From contig CAYNSI010000109.1 in the NCBI GenBank assembly GCA_964399665.1, positions 1 through 7,447 of the forward strand: 7,447 nucleotides of DNA, written 5' to 3'. The position numbers and the translations under genes were made by a program. The notes beneath the pieces were generated by a model. It did not search any database. It was not told the origin of the DNA and was given only the letters and a program-made list of their open reading frames with translations. Positions 1 through 6,886 of this stretch are shown here, one piece after another (position 1 is the stretch's first letter; every line of letters starts with the position of its first letter). The DNA is from Avisuccinivibrio_A sp964399665. Lineage in GTDB: Bacteria > Pseudomonadota > Gammaproteobacteria > Enterobacterales > Succinivibrionaceae.

Positions 1-895
1 TGAGGTTAAATGCCGCCTGAATATCCTGTGCCTTTTGCGTGTAAAGTTTGATCATCTCAGGAGGAAGCCCCTGGGATGCCAGCTTATCAGGATGGTATTT
101 GAGCATAAGCTTTTTATGGGCTTTTTTAATCTCCTCAAATGATGCATTCCTGTCAACACCCAGAATCTCATAGGCCTGTCTGAGATCATCTGCTGTTGCA
201 CGCTGCCCTCCCCGGGAATTGTCATTATAGCTTCCCTGCTGTCTGCTGCCCTGATAGCCGAAATCATGACCTGTGCCGGATCCATAGTTATATTGCTGCC
301 CAAAATTCCCCCAGCGCTGCTCTGCTTCCATTTCAGCGCAGCGTATGGAAATAAGTCTGTTGATCTGATCGGGAGTAAATCCAACACATCTGCCTATAAC
401 TAAAAGTCTGTCCTGCTCCCCTCTTTCCAAAGTCCCGTCAGCCAGCGCAATTTGTACCTGAATCTCAATAAAGTAGGAAATTATGGCCTTATTTCCTCCG
501 GTAAGACTTATCAGACGATTAATCTGCCCTGGAAAGTCAAAGTTATCTGTCTTGCCGCGATTAAAGGCATTAATTGCCATTTGACGCCCGGTGTCATCAA
601 GCCCCATCATCTGCATGAACTGCTCGGCCTTTCTAATATGGTCTTCATTAATGCGTCCGGCGCCGCGGGCCACATAACCCATAAAGGCATAAGTAAGCTC
701 GATGATTCTGCCGCTGTCACTCAGCCCCTGACGGTAGGTAAATGCATATGATGCCTCCTGTGCGGCCCTATAGGCTCTGATCTTGGGCTTGTCAACCAGG
801 CACCACCCCAAAAGAAAGCCAATCAAAGCTGTCAGGGGATTTGCTAACATCAGTCCCAGAACAGCACCTATTATTCTCCCTTTCCAAAGTCCCAC
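1..895 (-). CDS. djlA: DjlA, membrane-anchored J-domain co-chaperone (3' end cut by window edge)
   Basis: Membrane-anchored DnaJ-like protein; in E. coli DjlA works with DnaK at the inner membrane and can stimulate the Rcs envelope-stress phosphorelay. 298 codons are visible. Residues 1-34 form a glycine-rich hydrophobic N-terminal membrane segment (GLWKGRIIGAVLGLM, then LIGFLLGWCLVDK), closely resembling the E. coli N-terminus. Residues about 45-190 match the TerB-like central domain. Residues 193-232 are a Gly/Gln/Tyr/Ser linker. The J-domain starts near 236, with the HPD motif at 268-270 followed by KLASQGLPPEM, typical of DjlA. The frame is open at position 1; by comparison with E. coli about eight residues are missing. 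The GTG start at 895 is chosen because GGAGAG lies 5 nt upstream and it keeps the complete membrane helix; the first in-frame ATG (residue 16) would cut the helix. It overlaps murU by 25 nt. Family assignment is firm; the exact start is less so. Confidence 0.93.
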   Translation of the reverse strand, partial: MGLWKGRIIGAVLGLMLANPLTALIGFLLGWCLVDKPKIRAYRAAQEASYAFTYRQGLSDSGRIIELTYAFMGYVARGAGRINEDHIRKAEQFMQMMGLDDTGRQMAINAFNRGKTDNFDFPGQINRLISLTGGNKAIISYFIEIQVQIALADGTLERGEQDRLLVIGRCVGFTPDQINRLISIRCAEMEAEQRWGNFGQQYNYGSGTGHDFGYQGSRQQGSYNDNSRGGQRATADDLRQAYEILGVDRNASFEEIKKAHKKLMLKYHPDKLASQGLPPEMIKLYTQKAQDIQAAFNL

Positions 896-1563
896 TGCTT
901 CTCTCCAAGATATGCCCTTATATGCTGCAGTCTCTCTATGGTACCAACATCAAACCACGTCCCATTAAGGATTTTTCCCTGCAGCAGCTTTTTTGATGCC
1001 CAGCTTTCATAAAATGGCTTCAGCGCCCTGCGTTCTACTTTTAACCCCGCAAAAGCTTGTGTTTTATAAACACCAGCTCCCGTAAAGGTAAACCCCGGGC
1101 CGATAACAACATTTCCATCTTTTTGAAGGGAAAAGTCTCCTTTAAGGTTGTGGGGTGGGTTTTCCGTTAGAAATAACACTGCTGACAGGTGATTGGGCAT
1201 AGAGATTAGAAATTGTCCATAATCTCCGTCAATAAAGGTATCCCCATTTACCACCAAAAATTGCGGCTTCCCAAGATGTGGCAGTGCCTTAATGATCCCC
1301 CCTGCAGTTTCAAGTCCCCCGGGCGGCTCTATTGAATGGGTTATATGAACTCCAAATTGGCTGCCATCCCCTAAACAGGACACAATAAGATCACTTAAAT
1401 GCGCACTATTAACAACAATATCCGTAATACCTACTGCTTTAAGCTTCTCTATATGCCATAAGATAAGAGGTCTGCCACCGACTTCTATCAGTGGTTTTGG
1501 ACAGGTGTCGGTGATGGGGCGTAATCTTTCCCCGCGTCCTGCAGCCAAGATCATGGCCTTCAT
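871..1563 (-). CDS. murU: MurU, N-acetylmuramate-1-phosphate uridylyltransferase
   Basis: Nucleotidyltransferase that makes UDP-MurNAc from MurNAc-1-phosphate and UTP, the last step of the cytoplasmic peptidoglycan-recycling shortcut that bypasses MurA. The 230 residues form one NTP-transferase (GT-A-like) domain. The signature loop AAGRGERLRPIT is at 7-18, PKPL at 22-25, LETAGGI at 84-90, the metal-binding NGD at 106-108, and a C-terminal TWFDVGTIERL block lies near 203-213. The ATG at 1563 gives the usual MKAMILAAG start and shares one base with the amgK stop (TGATG); a GTG one codon earlier is possible. GGAG lies 8 nt upstream. The gene ends in tandem stops, TAA then TAG. Sugar-1-phosphate nucleotidyltransferases such as RmlA-type enzymes look similar, but adjacency to amgK and the short length favour MurU. 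Specificity is inferred from context plus family. Confidence 0.88.
   Translation of the reverse strand: MKAMILAAGRGERLRPITDTCPKPLIEVGGRPLILWHIEKLKAVGITDIVVNSAHLSDLIVSCLGDGSQFGVHITHSIEPPGGLETAGGIIKALPHLGKPQFLVVNGDTFIDGDYGQFLISMPNHLSAVLFLTENPPHNLKGDFSLQKDGNVVIGPGFTFTGAGVYKTQAFAGLKVERRALKPFYESWASKKLLQGKILNGTWFDVGTIERLQHIRAYLGEKQWDFGKGE
901..906 (-). promoter_or_regulatory. Ribosome binding site deciding the djlA GTG start
   Basis: GGAGAG lies 5 nt upstream of the GTG at 895, inside the end of murU. It supports GTG initiation in preference to the internal ATG at 850, which would lose half of the membrane anchor. Confidence 0.6.
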
Positions 1564-2525
1564 CACAGACGCTCCAATATTCTAGTTTTTATGAAGGAGG
1601 CAAGTTCACGCAGTTCTTCATAGCAGGGACAATTTTGTAAAAGGTAATTTAATACCCTGGGTAAATCTTTAAGATAGCCGTCCCTGCCGTCACGGATATA
1701 CAATCTTTCAAAGATCCCCAGAACCTTAAGATGTCTTTGCACGGCACAAAGTTTTATATCTGAATCAAACGATTCCCTGTCTGCTATCCCAAGGATTTGA
1801 ATTTGGGGGCTTTTAAAGGCCTGGGTTATAAGATGCTCTTTTAAACTCTCAGGCAGAACTACATAGCAGTCGTATAGCAAAGATGCCAGATCATAGGCAT
1901 AAGGTCCTGTTACCATGTCCTGATAATCAATTACAGCAAGTTCATCTGCAGCTATCATAAGATTACGGCTGTGAAAGTCCCGATGCATGGCAGTTTGTGG
2001 CATACCCTCAATCCTGGTTATTAAAAAATCAAAGCTTTGCTCAAGCATATGCTGCTCTGACTCTGAAAGTACCAAGCCGAGCTTTTTATCAAGCATCCAC
2101 TCCGTAAAGATCTCAAGCTCCATCATCATAAAATCGCGATCAAAGCCTGGCAGCATCGGATCTGAAACAGTGCCTAACGCAAGAGCCGTGCTTACTGCTT
2201 TTTCATACCAGAAAGTCCTATTGCTGACTGATTCAGCATCCAGTAAATGAGTCGAGCCCAAATCCTCCAAAAGCATGAACCCCTGATTAAGGTCGGCTGA
2301 TATAACCTTGGGAACTCTGATCCCCATTTGACTTAATTTACTGTTAATTCTTATAAACTCTTCGTTTTTCTGAGAATCAGGCGGAGAGTCAACTGCTATT
2401 ACGTTGCCCAATCTAAAATAGCGGCGAAAACTTGCATCCCCATTTAGGGGGACAAGATTAGAATTTGGTTCCGGAAGATGCTTCCAAGCCCATGCCAGAA
2501 GCTCTTTTTCTCTTAAATCAGTCAC
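1563..2525 (-). CDS. amgK: AmgK, anomeric N-acetylmuramate/N-acetylglucosamine kinase
   Basis: Aminoglycoside-phosphotransferase-fold kinase. Known AmgK enzymes phosphorylate MurNAc (and GlcNAc) at the anomeric carbon with ATP, producing the MurU substrate. At 320 aa it is slightly shorter than Pseudomonas AmgK (around 340). Visible motifs are the nucleotide-loop segment GDASFRRYFRL at 29-39, the hinge-like LLEDLG at 85-90, the catalytic loop HRDFHSRNLM at 181-190 (putative base D183, metal-binding N188) and the IDYQD metal motif at 199-203. The GTG at 2525 is chosen because the product then begins VTDLREKELLAWAW, a plausible family N-terminus. It overlaps trmB by 8 nt with no clear Shine-Dalgarno, suggesting translational coupling. 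A TTG start at 2579 would add 18 residues without family character. It ends at the TGA that overlaps the murU ATG. The substrate is inferred from the murU pairing. Confidence 0.87.
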   Translation of the reverse strand: MTDLREKELLAWAWKHLPEPNSNLVPLNGDASFRRYFRLGNVIAVDSPPDSQKNEEFIRINSKLSQMGIRVPKVISADLNQGFMLLEDLGSTHLLDAESVSNRTFWYEKAVSTALALGTVSDPMLPGFDRDFMMMELEIFTEWMLDKKLGLVLSESEQHMLEQSFDFLITRIEGMPQTAMHRDFHSRNLMIAADELAVIDYQDMVTGPYAYDLASLLYDCYVVLPESLKEHLITQAFKSPQIQILGIADRESFDSDIKLCAVQRHLKVLGIFERLYIRDGRDGYLKDLPRVLNYLLQNCPCYEELRELASFIKTRILERL

Positions 2526-3231
2526 GTCTGAATACAATGTCAAAGACCTTGTGTCCCAACCCTTCACCACGAAGTTCAAATTTAGTAAGAGGGCGCCAGG
2601 AAGGCCGGGGCATAAAGCCGCCCTGAGGATCTAAATTGGTAAAGCCTTCAGTTTTAGTCAGCAGATCCAGCATCTGTTCTGCATATTCCTGAAAATCAGT
2701 TGCCAGCCTGATTTGTGCTCCCTGCTTTAAAAGAGGTTTTACCATATTAATAAAGCTTTGATTAACAAGTCTTCTTTTGTGGTGCCTGGCTTTAGGCCAA
2801 GGATCCGGGAAAAAAATTTGCAGTACATCAATACTGTTTTCTGTCATGCATGAATTTAATACTACAAAGGCGTCGTATTTGATGATCCTAACGTTTGCAA
2901 CTCCCCTATTCTCAGCAAGCATCATGGCAGCCCCAATGCCGGGAGGGTGCACCTCAATTCCCAGGTAATTGCAGTTTGGATTTGATTCTGCCATCTCAAT
3001 AAATGACCTTCCCATGCCAAAACCGATTTCAACTACCATGGGGGCTTTGCGGCCGAAGCATTCTTCAAAGTTAATAAACCTTTCCTTTGAAGCATCGATA
3101 AGATATTTAGGACCCAGGATTTCCAACGCTTCAGCCTGGGCTTTGGTTATTCTGCCTGCTCTTACAACATAGGATTTAATATGGTCATGAGACCATTTCT
3201 TATTTTGAGAGCGGGCAGAATCGCTGCTCAT
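2518..3231 (-). CDS. trmB: TrmB, tRNA (guanine-N7)-methyltransferase
   Basis: SAM-dependent enzyme that forms m7G at position 46 of the tRNA variable loop. The 237 residues (E. coli 239) carry the SAM-binding EIGFGMG at 68-74, GIEVHPPGIGA at 91-101, the strongly diagnostic FFPDPWPKARHHKRR at 140-154, the catalytic/substrate ATD at 177-179, and the C-terminal TKFELRG family tail. The N-terminus contains the RxGRxTKxQ block (24-32) typical of gammaproteobacterial TrmB. The ATG at 3231 shares one base with the dapA stop (TGATG); a TTG one codon earlier is also in frame but less likely. There is no strong Shine-Dalgarno, so coupling to dapA translation is likely. Its last 8 nt overlap amgK. Confidence 0.96.
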   Translation of the reverse strand: MSSDSARSQNKKWSHDHIKSYVVRAGRITKAQAEALEILGPKYLIDASKERFINFEECFGRKAPMVVEIGFGMGRSFIEMAESNPNCNYLGIEVHPPGIGAAMMLAENRGVANVRIIKYDAFVVLNSCMTENSIDVLQIFFPDPWPKARHHKRRLVNQSFINMVKPLLKQGAQIRLATDFQEYAEQMLDLLTKTEGFTNLDPQGGFMPRPSWRPLTKFELRGEGLGHKVFDIVFRRD

Positions 3232-4112
3232 CAAAGAAGCCCCAGAAGCTGCATTTGAGATTTGATCTCATCTTTGACGCCTTGTGACAAAGGCATAATG
3301 GGAAGACGGCACTCCTCAGTGCAAAGCCCCAGCAGAGATGCTCCGTACTTTGCTCCTGCAGGCGAAGGCTCCTTGAAAAGAAGCTTATGAAGTGTAATAA
3401 GTTTTTGCTGCAGTGCAGCAGCTTCCTGCCATCTATTCTCCAGGGTATAGGTCTGTACCTGTGCTACCAGCTTTGCCGCCACATTGGCAGTTACCGAAAT
3501 ACAGCCTGTGCCCCCCGAAACGTTATAGCTGACTTGAGTGGCATCTTCTCCTGAAAGCCAGGTAAAATCATCACGTTCAATCAGTGCCCTCTCAAGCAGC
3601 GGTCTTGTCAAATCACCGGTGGCATCCTTAACTCCTGCAATACGCGGGAGCCTTGCAAGTTTTGCCATGGTCTCAGGAGTGACATTAACAACAGCCCTTC
3701 CGGGAATATTGTAGACAAAAATAGGCAGACTGCAGTTGTCATGCACCATTTTAAAGTGAGCGTAAAGCCCGTCCTGACTTGGTCTGTTATAGTAGCCTGC
3801 CACATGCAAAAGAGCATCTGCCCCTGCTTTTTCGGCCTCTTGAGAGTAAAGCACCGCCTCAATGGGATTATTGGAACCAGCACCTGCCATAACCGGGATC
3901 CTGCCTTTGGCTATTTGAACCACGATCTCCACCACCCTGGTGTGTTCCTTCTCACTTAAAGTGGGACTTTCCCCGGTAGTTCCTGTGGGAACAATACCAT
4001 TGGTGCCATTGGCAATATGCCACTCAACCATTTTCTCCAATGCTTTCTCATCCAATTTGCCGTCCTTAAAAGGAGTAATCAAGGCAACAATGGACCCCTG
4101 AAACTTATGCAT
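3231..4112 (-). CDS. dapA: DapA, 4-hydroxy-tetrahydrodipicolinate synthase
   Basis: Condenses pyruvate with aspartate semialdehyde, the committed step to mDAP and lysine; cytoplasmic, usually tetrameric. The 293 residues (E. coli 292) form a complete TIM barrel. PTGTTGES at 42-49 supplies the active-site threonines T45/T46, Y107 lies in GYYNRPSQ, Y134 and R139 are in YNIPGR, and the Schiff-base lysine K162 is in GVKDATGD. The ATG at 4112 is supported by AAGGAG 6 nt upstream and by alignment to the family N-terminus; an in-frame extension to 4178 adds 22 unsupported residues. An 81-nt gap separates it from lysS, long enough for a separate promoter, though no convincing one was found. The motif after the barrel, EPSPAGAKYGASLLG, differs from the EPNPIPVKWA form of E. 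coli and recalls alphaproteobacterial-like DapA. Related aldolases (NanA, KDG aldolase) are less likely because the DapA-specific motifs are intact. Confidence 0.95.
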   Translation of the reverse strand: MHKFQGSIVALITPFKDGKLDEKALEKMVEWHIANGTNGIVPTGTTGESPTLSEKEHTRVVEIVVQIAKGRIPVMAGAGSNNPIEAVLYSQEAEKAGADALLHVAGYYNRPSQDGLYAHFKMVHDNCSLPIFVYNIPGRAVVNVTPETMAKLARLPRIAGVKDATGDLTRPLLERALIERDDFTWLSGEDATQVSYNVSGGTGCISVTANVAAKLVAQVQTYTLENRWQEAAALQQKLITLHKLLFKEPSPAGAKYGASLLGLCTEECRLPIMPLSQGVKDEIKSQMQLLGLL

Positions 4113-4118
4113 CTTAGT

Positions 4119-4124
4119 CTCCTT
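4119..4124 (-). promoter_or_regulatory. Ribosome binding site deciding the dapA start
   Basis: AAGGAG lies 6 nt upstream of the ATG at 4112. It settles the start against the longer in-frame reading beginning at 4178. The rest of the 81-nt lysS-dapA gap holds a TAAAAT hexamer without a matching -35, and nothing else recognisable. Confidence 0.75.
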
Positions 4125-4193
4125 GCAGGTTGCATTAAAAAGCTTTGCTACACCGTATTTTAGCCCAAACCTCACCACAACTTATCCTTCAAA

Positions 4194-5753
4194 TCAGCTT
4201 TTTTCGGCGCTGAAATTCCCCCTGTCCTGCTGATGCTGCGGTCTTAAGGTAGGAAAGAGGATCACATCCCTGATAGTGTGACAGTTGGTAAAAAGCATTA
4301 CCGTGCGATCTATACCGATCCCCTCACCTGCAGTAGGAGGCAGGCCGTACTCCAGGGCTGATATATAATCTTCATCATAATACATGGCCTCATCATCGCC
4401 CTGCTTTTTCTGCTCAGCCTGCTTCTTAAACCGTCCTGCCTGATCATCGGGATCATTGAGCTCAGAAAAGCCGTTGCCCATCTCCCTGCCGCCTATAAAA
4501 AACTCAAAACGATCCGTAAAGTCAGGATCATTGTCGCTGCGGCGGGCCAGGGGAGATACTGCAGCAGGATATGAAGTGATAAAGGTAGGCTGCTGCAAAT
4601 TATCTTCTACCAAAGCCTCAAAAAGTGCATTTATTAAATGACCATGCTCCCATCCTGCAGTAATTTCGATATGATGTTTTCTGCAAAGTTCAGTGCATTT
4701 TTCCTTACTTTCAAGATCTTTTAAGGTGATCCCGCTGCCGTATTTAACTATGGCCTCTTTCATGGTTAGACGGTCAAAAGGCTTTGAAAAATCAAGGTCC
4801 AATCCTGCCTCTCCTTCTCTGCCATAATGAACTTTGGTATCTCCCAACACCTCTTTTGACATCTTTCTAAAAAGGTCTTCGGTAAAATCCATAAGATCGT
4901 TGTAATCATGATAGGCCATATAAAATTCCATCATGGTAAACTCAGGATTATGCCTTACATCAATCCCTTCATTCCTGAAGTTGCGGTTTATTTCATAAAC
5001 CCTCTCAAACCCTCCTACTACCAGACGCTTTAAAAAAAGCTCCGGGGCAACTCTTAAATACATGTCTATATCAAGAGCATTGTGGTGGGTGATAAAAGGT
5101 CTGGCATTGGCACCTCCGGGGATCACATGCATCATAGGAGTTTCAACTTCCATAAAGTGGTGACTGTCCATGTAGGAGCGGATAAAAGCAATGATCCGGG
5201 TTCGGATTTTAAAAGTCCGTCTTGAGTCCTCATTGGCAATAAGATCCAGATATCTTTGACGGCAGCGAGCTTCCTGATCGGTGAGCCCCTTATACTTTTC
5301 AGGCAGAGGACGTAAAGCTTTAACAAGAAGCCTTAAGCTTGTGACATGCAGGGTAAGTTCTCCGGTTTTGGTCCTGAAGGCATAACCTGTCACTCCGAGA
5401 ATGTCGCCTAAATCAAGTTTCTTGAACAATTCCTGATACTGACCCTCAGGCAGGGCATCACGGGTAACATAAATTTGGATCTTGCCTCCCATATCCTGCA
5501 AAGTAGCAAAAGAAGCCTTCCCCATAACCCTGCGGGTCATCATGCGGCCTGCAATGGTGTAAGTTTTCCGCTCATTATTTAGAGTCTCAGGCAAAAGATC
5601 CCCGCAGTCTTTGACTATATCAGACGATATGGCATCGCGGCGGAAGTCGTTAGGATAAGCCTGGCCGCAAGAGCGGATCTCCGATAATTTATTGCGTCTG
5701 TCAATCATCTCATTATTAAGATTATCGTGGGATGAGAAGGTTTCATGTTCCAT
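4194..5753 (-). CDS. lysS: LysS, class II lysyl-tRNA synthetase
   Basis: Charges tRNA-Lys with lysine using ATP. The 519 residues have the standard class II layout. An N-terminal OB-fold anticodon-binding domain spans about 65-145 (YTIAGRMMTRRVMGKASF). Motif 1 is around 186-212 and contains MEVETPMM. Motif 2 is around 249-278 (FERVYEINRNFRNEG ... HNPEFTMMEFY). Motif 3, GEGIGIDR, is at 476-483, preceded by ALEYGLPPTA and followed by TIRDVILFP. It is about 14 residues longer than E. coli LysS (505), mainly as a polar C-terminal tail after LRP (residue 505). The ATG at 5753 has AGGAA 6 nt upstream. Only 19 nt separate it from the prfB stop, reproducing the common prfB-lysS pairing of gammaproteobacteria. 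It ends in TGA. The truncated paralogue EpmA/PoxA is excluded by the full-length anticodon domain. Confidence 0.97.
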   Translation of the reverse strand: MEHETFSSHDNLNNEMIDRRNKLSEIRSCGQAYPNDFRRDAISSDIVKDCGDLLPETLNNERKTYTIAGRMMTRRVMGKASFATLQDMGGKIQIYVTRDALPEGQYQELFKKLDLGDILGVTGYAFRTKTGELTLHVTSLRLLVKALRPLPEKYKGLTDQEARCRQRYLDLIANEDSRRTFKIRTRIIAFIRSYMDSHHFMEVETPMMHVIPGGANARPFITHHNALDIDMYLRVAPELFLKRLVVGGFERVYEINRNFRNEGIDVRHNPEFTMMEFYMAYHDYNDLMDFTEDLFRKMSKEVLGDTKVHYGREGEAGLDLDFSKPFDRLTMKEAIVKYGSGITLKDLESKEKCTELCRKHHIEITAGWEHGHLINALFEALVEDNLQQPTFITSYPAAVSPLARRSDNDPDFTDRFEFFIGGREMGNGFSELNDPDDQAGRFKKQAEQKKQGDDEAMYYDEDYISALEYGLPPTAGEGIGIDRTVMLFTNCHTIRDVILFPTLRPQHQQDRGNFSAEKS

Positions 5754-5759
5754 ACTGCT

Positions 5760-5764
5760 TTCCT
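5760..5764 (-). promoter_or_regulatory. lysS ribosome binding site
   Basis: AGGAA lies 6 nt upstream of the lysS ATG, in the 19-nt gap after the prfB stop. It is an ordinary site, listed because it confirms the longest N-terminus of lysS. Confidence 0.6.
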
Positions 5765-5772
5765 ACAACTTT

Positions 5773-6871
5773 TTATAGACCAGACTTGAGACTGGCCTCA
5801 ATGAATTGGTCAAGATCTCCATTTAAGACTTTTTGAGTATCCCGACTCTCAACGCCTGTTCTGAGATCTTTTATACGGGAGTCATCAAGGACATAAGATC
5901 TGATCTGACTGCCCCATCCTATATCGGATTTACTGTCTTCAAGCGCCTGCTTTTCAGCCTGCTGCTCACGAAGCTTAAGTTCATACAGCTTAGCTTTCAG
6001 CTGCTTCATCGCCTGATCTTTATTTTGAAATTGGGACCTTTCATTCTGACAGGTAACCACAACTCCTGTCGGAATGTGAGTTATTCTAACGGCTGATTCG
6101 GTTTTATTAATATGCTGCCCGCCTGCACCTGAGGAGCGGTAAACATCAATTTTAAGATCCGAAGGAAGGATCTCTATTGAAATCTCATTGTCGACATCAG
6201 GGTAAACGAAAGCAGAACAAAACGAAGTATGGCGCTTGTGGTTGGCATCAAAAGGTGACTTTCTGACCAGCCTGTGCACTCCTGTTTCTGTTCTGAACAT
6301 GCCATAGGCATGCGGCCCTTCAAATTTCAAAGTTGCAGACTTAATCCCGGCCTCTTCTCCATAGCTTGTTTCAAGCACAGTACAGCTAAACCCATGTTTA
6401 TCGGCAAACTTTACGTACATGCGCATAACCATTTCAGCCCAGTCCTGCGCTTCAGTACCGCCGGACCCCGATTGAATATCCATATAGCAGTCGGTATTGT
6501 CATGAGGTCCTGAGAACATCCTTTCAAGTTCTAAACTCTTAAGTTTCTCTTCCAATGCCTCACAATCAGAGGCTGCCTCTTCCAGGGTTTTATCATCGGC
6601 CTCCTCCCTTCCTAAGGCCTCCAGCATTACAACATCATCAAGACCTTGATATAGATCATTAAAACTGTTGATAATTAAGGTCAAAGCCTGCTTTTCTCTG
6701 CCAAGTTCCTGAGCCTTCTTAGGATCATCCCACAGTCCGGGAACTTCTAGCAGCCTCTCCACCTCCTCCAGGCGCTCCCTTTTAACCTCTAGGTCAAAGA
6801 TACCCCCTAAGAGAATCAGCTCTTTTTCTCATCTCTGATACCCGATCTTCGAGCGATACACTGTCTATCAA
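5773..6871 (-). CDS. prfB: PrfB, peptide chain release factor 2, made by +1 programmed frameshift
   Basis: RF2 recognises UGA and UAA stop codons and triggers peptide release. It is read as two joined segments on the minus strand: 6871-6797 (25 codons, TTG start), then, after the ribosome skips one base (6796), 6795-5773. The product is 365 aa, equal to E. coli RF2, and the shift follows codon 25 in both. Zero-frame codons end LRGYL before an in-frame TGA; the +1 frame continues DLEVKRERLEEV, colinear with E. coli. The stop-recognition tripeptide SPF is at 205-207 and the catalytic GGQ at 250-252 within SSGAGGQHINKTES. Residue 246 is Ser, not the Thr found in E. coli K-12. The TTG at 6871 is chosen because an in-frame TGA lies one codon upstream and it gives exactly the E. 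coli N-terminal length; ATG at 6832 (residue 14) is the alternative. Known regulation: scarce RF2 lets the shift occur, which raises RF2. Confidence 0.97.
6793..6808 (-). promoter_or_regulatory. prfB: prfB +1 programmed frameshift signal
   Basis: The minus strand reads AGGGGG TAT CTT TGA C. AGGGGG (6808-6803) is the internal Shine-Dalgarno-like element, placed 3 nt before CTT (6799-6797). The TGA stop is at 6796-6794 and is followed by C, the poor termination context. This is identical to the E. coli element. The tRNA-Leu on CTT slips to TTT and reading resumes at GAC. Confidence 0.97.
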
Positions 6872-6874
6872 TTT

Positions 6875-6881
6875 TCACCCC
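6875..6881 (-). promoter_or_regulatory. Ribosome binding site of the prfB TTG start
   Basis: GGGGTGA stands just upstream of the TTG at 6871, and GGTGA can pair with the UCACC segment of the 16S rRNA 3' end. Its last three bases are also an in-frame TGA, so no longer prfB reading is possible. The spacing is slightly short, which together with TTG suggests modest initiation. Confidence 0.55.
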
Positions 6882-6886
6882 ACAAA

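Noticed and set aside
52..387. A 111-codon minus-strand ORF in another frame within djlA
   Set aside because: The djlA frame here encodes the linker and the J-domain with its HPD motif, so this is an overlapping shadow.
452..751. A 99-codon plus-strand ORF opposite djlA
   Set aside because: It lies wholly inside the djlA frame, whose TerB-like and J-domain content is clear; the antisense translation has no family character.
2525..2579. Longer AmgK starting at the TTG at 2579
   Set aside because: It adds 18 residues that lie over the trmB C-terminal coding sequence, without a Shine-Dalgarno or family similarity.
4113..4193. Lysine riboswitch or attenuator before dapA
   Set aside because: The gap is only 81 nt, too short for the L-box aptamer, and shows no terminator-type hairpin or Lys-rich leader.
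5773..6762. RF2 starting at the GTG at 6762 (329 aa)
   Set aside because: The +1 frame extends upstream with family sequence to the conserved frameshift site; starting at the GTG loses 36 residues of the N-terminal domain.
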